From Bacteroidota bacterium (GTDB lineage: Bacteria > Bacteroidota > Bacteroidia > B-17B0 > Aurantibacillaceae), in contig SYEI01000434.1 of the NCBI GenBank assembly GCA_005800865.1, positions 1-14,436 on the forward strand: 14,436 nt of DNA. Reading direction: 5' to 3'. Below, piece after piece: positions 12,937 to 14,436 of this stretch. Each line of letters starts with the position of its first letter. Positions within the stretch are counted from its first letter, which is position 1. Made by a program: the position numbers and the translations under genes. The notes beneath the pieces were generated by a model. It saw nothing but the letters and a program-made list of their open reading frames with translations, did no database searches and was not told where the DNA came from.

Positions 12937-14436
12937 TTAAAACTCACTCTTTAAATGGAACTTAATTTCAGGAAATTTGGTTTGCGCCATTTCTAGTAAC
13001 CAAGCCGATTCTGCTAAAAACACCAAACGATTTTCTTTATCGTAGGCAATGTGGTTTGATTTGTCAATTAAAAATTCATCTAGTTTTTTCTTATCGCTAC
13101 ACTCAATCCACAAGGCTTTATATAAATTTACCGAATCATAACCACAAGAAGCATTATACTCCGATTTTAAACGATGCTGAATAACCTCAAACTGTAAAGC
13201 TCCCACCGTGCCAACAACTTTACGTCCATCTGCTTTTTTAGTAAATAATTGGGCAACACCTTCGTCTGTTAACTGCTCTAAACCTTTTTGCAATTGTTTA
13301 GTTTTCATTGGATCCAAATTAGTCACATATTTAAATAACTCAGGTGAGAAACTAGGTATACCTTTAAAATGAAATTTAGCGCCTTCGGTTAAAGTATCTC
13401 CGATTTTAAAATTACCTGCATCATACAAACCAATAACATCACCAGGAAAAGATTCATCAATCACCGATTTTTGTTGCGCCATAAAAGCCGTTGGATTACT
13501 AAAGCGCATGTCTTTTTGCTCTCGCACATTGTAGTAATATTTATTACGTTCAAACTTACCTGATACAATTCTTAAAAAGGCAATTCTATCACGATGTTTT
13601 GGATCTAAGTTAGCATGAATCTTAAACACAAAACCGCTAAATTTAGGCGCTTCTGGCTCTATATATCCTGCCAAATCTGTATCTCTGCCTTGAGGTGTAG
13701 GTGCAATTTCCACAAAACAATCTAACAATTCTTTAATACCAAAATTATTTACCGCACTACCAAAAAACACGGGACTTACATTAGCTTTTAAATATTCGCG
13801 TTTATCAAAATCATCATATACGCCATCAATCAAGGTAATGTCGTCACGTAATTGATTCGCAAAATCTTCGCTAATGTATTTTTCAATTTCACTATCGTTT
13901 ACGTTATCTAAAACAACACTTTCTTCAACTGTTGTTTTACTATCACCTTGAAAAAGAGATAATTTTTTCTCGTATAAATTATAAACACCTTTAAACGATT
14001 TACCAATACCAATTGGCCAGGTTAAAGGACGCACTCTAATTTTTAATTCTTTTTCAATTTCATCTAATAAATCAAATGCATTTTGGCCTTCACGATCCAT
14101 TTTGTTTACGAACACTATCACAGGTGTGTTACGCATACGACACACTTCTAATAATTTACGTGTTTGAGGCTCTACTCCTTTTACACAATCAATTACCATA
14201 ATTACACTATCCACAGCCGATAAAGTACGGTATGTATCTTCAGCAAAATCCTCGTGACCAGGAGTATCTAAAATATTAACTTTGAAATCGCGATAATCAA
14301 AAGCCATTACGGAAGTAGAAACCGAGATACCACGTTGTTTCTCAATTTCCATGAAATCGGAAGTGGTTGACTTTTTAATTTTATTTGATTTTACTGCACC
14401 CGCCGATTGGATAGCCCCACCAAATAATAATAATTT
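12937..14436 (-). CDS. prfC: Peptide chain release factor 3 (N-terminus beyond the right edge)
   Basis: RF3 is a cytoplasmic GTPase that removes RF1/RF2 from the ribosome after peptide release. I extend it past the internal Met at 14352 to the window edge, because 28 further codons stay open and match the family (KLLLFGGAIQSAGAVKSNKI, then SDF before MEIEKQRGIS). That gives 499 visible residues; only about 30, including the P-loop, are missing compared with 529 in E. coli. Seen are EKQRGIS (switch I), DTPGHED (G3, residues 57-63), NKMDRE (G4, 111-116), domain II (from about 250) and the RF3-specific C-terminus with QFEVIQHRLKSEY. It is in line with the gamma-carbonic-anhydrase-like gene (17-nt gap), so the two form a likely operon. 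Confidence 0.95.
   Translation of the reverse strand, partial: KLLLFGGAIQSAGAVKSNKIKKSTTSDFMEIEKQRGISVSTSVMAFDYRDFKVNILDTPGHEDFAEDTYRTLSAVDSVIMVIDCVKGVEPQTRKLLEVCRMRNTPVIVFVNKMDREGQNAFDLLDEIEKELKIRVRPLTWPIGIGKSFKGVYNLYEKKLSLFQGDSKTTVEESVVLDNVNDSEIEKYISEDFANQLRDDITLIDGVYDDFDKREYLKANVSPVFFGSAVNNFGIKELLDCFVEIAPTPQGRDTDLAGYIEPEAPKFSGFVFKIHANLDPKHRDRIAFLRIVSGKFERNKYYYNVREQKDMRFSNPTAFMAQQKSVIDESFPGDVIGLYDAGNFKIGDTLTEGAKFHFKGIPSFSPELFKYVTNLDPMKTKQLQKGLEQLTDEGVAQLFTKKADGRKVVGTVGALQFEVIQHRLKSEYNASCGYDSVNLYKALWIECSDKKKLDEFLIDKSNHIAYDKENRLVFLAESAWLLEMAQTKFPEIKFHLKSEF

Noticed and set aside
14350..14352. Internal Met as the prfC start
   Set aside because: Twenty-eight upstream codons remain open and match the conserved RF3 N-terminal region, so the gene continues beyond the window.
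1..14436. A defence, mobile or biosynthetic system
   Set aside because: No nuclease-helicase sets, toxin-antitoxin pair, integrase, transposase, CRISPR repeats or biosynthetic core enzymes are present; the content is core genes plus T9SS-related surface proteins.

Overview
The window reads as a piece of core chromosome from a low-GC member of the Bacteroidota. Four things point there: two proteins with C-terminal type IX secretion (T9SS) sorting domains, a PorG/DUF6089-type T9SS protein, promoters that fit the Bacteroidota TTTG / TAnnTTTG pattern rather than -35/-10 boxes, and the lack of strong Shine-Dalgarno sequences. Neither genus nor family can be fixed from the sequence.

Left part (1-3381): the 5' end of rimP runs off the left edge on the minus strand, with a good promoter and a terminator-like leader hairpin. 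Divergent from it is a small, uncharacterised two-hydrophobic-segment protein with a His-rich tail. Then comes the fatty-acid/RNA cluster acpP-fabF-rnc. The acpP promoter directly abuts a terminator-like hairpin, and a long imperfect stem-loop lies between fabF and rnc, a plausible RNase III target.

Middle (3382-7912): a seven-repeat beta-propeller-like T9SS cargo protein converges (4-nt gap) on a glycerophosphodiester phosphodiesterase-like lipoprotein. Upstream of the latter is the translation factor ettA (ABC-F). The ettA-GDPD spacer holds two different repeat-like hairpins, one of which contains the GDPD start codon. Upstream of ettA is a GC-rich, structured, apparently non-coding block (about 7703-7852).

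Right part (7858-14436): two minus-strand exported proteins of unknown function, one with a clear promoter and a clear terminator. Next is a plus-strand pair, a secreted S8 subtilase with a T9SS tail followed by a PorG-like outer-membrane protein. Converging on it is a minus-strand pair, prfC (release factor 3, N-terminus cut off by the right edge) and a gamma-carbonic-anhydrase-like/PaaY-like hexapeptide-repeat protein.

No prophage, CRISPR array, transposase, defence island, tRNA or rRNA was seen. The genes are mostly housekeeping (translation: rimP, rnc, ettA, prfC; lipid: acpP, fabF, GDPD) mixed with T9SS-related surface proteins. The points most worth following up are non-coding: the rnc leader stem-loop, the repeat hairpin over the GDPD start, the structured block beside ettA, and the rimP leader.
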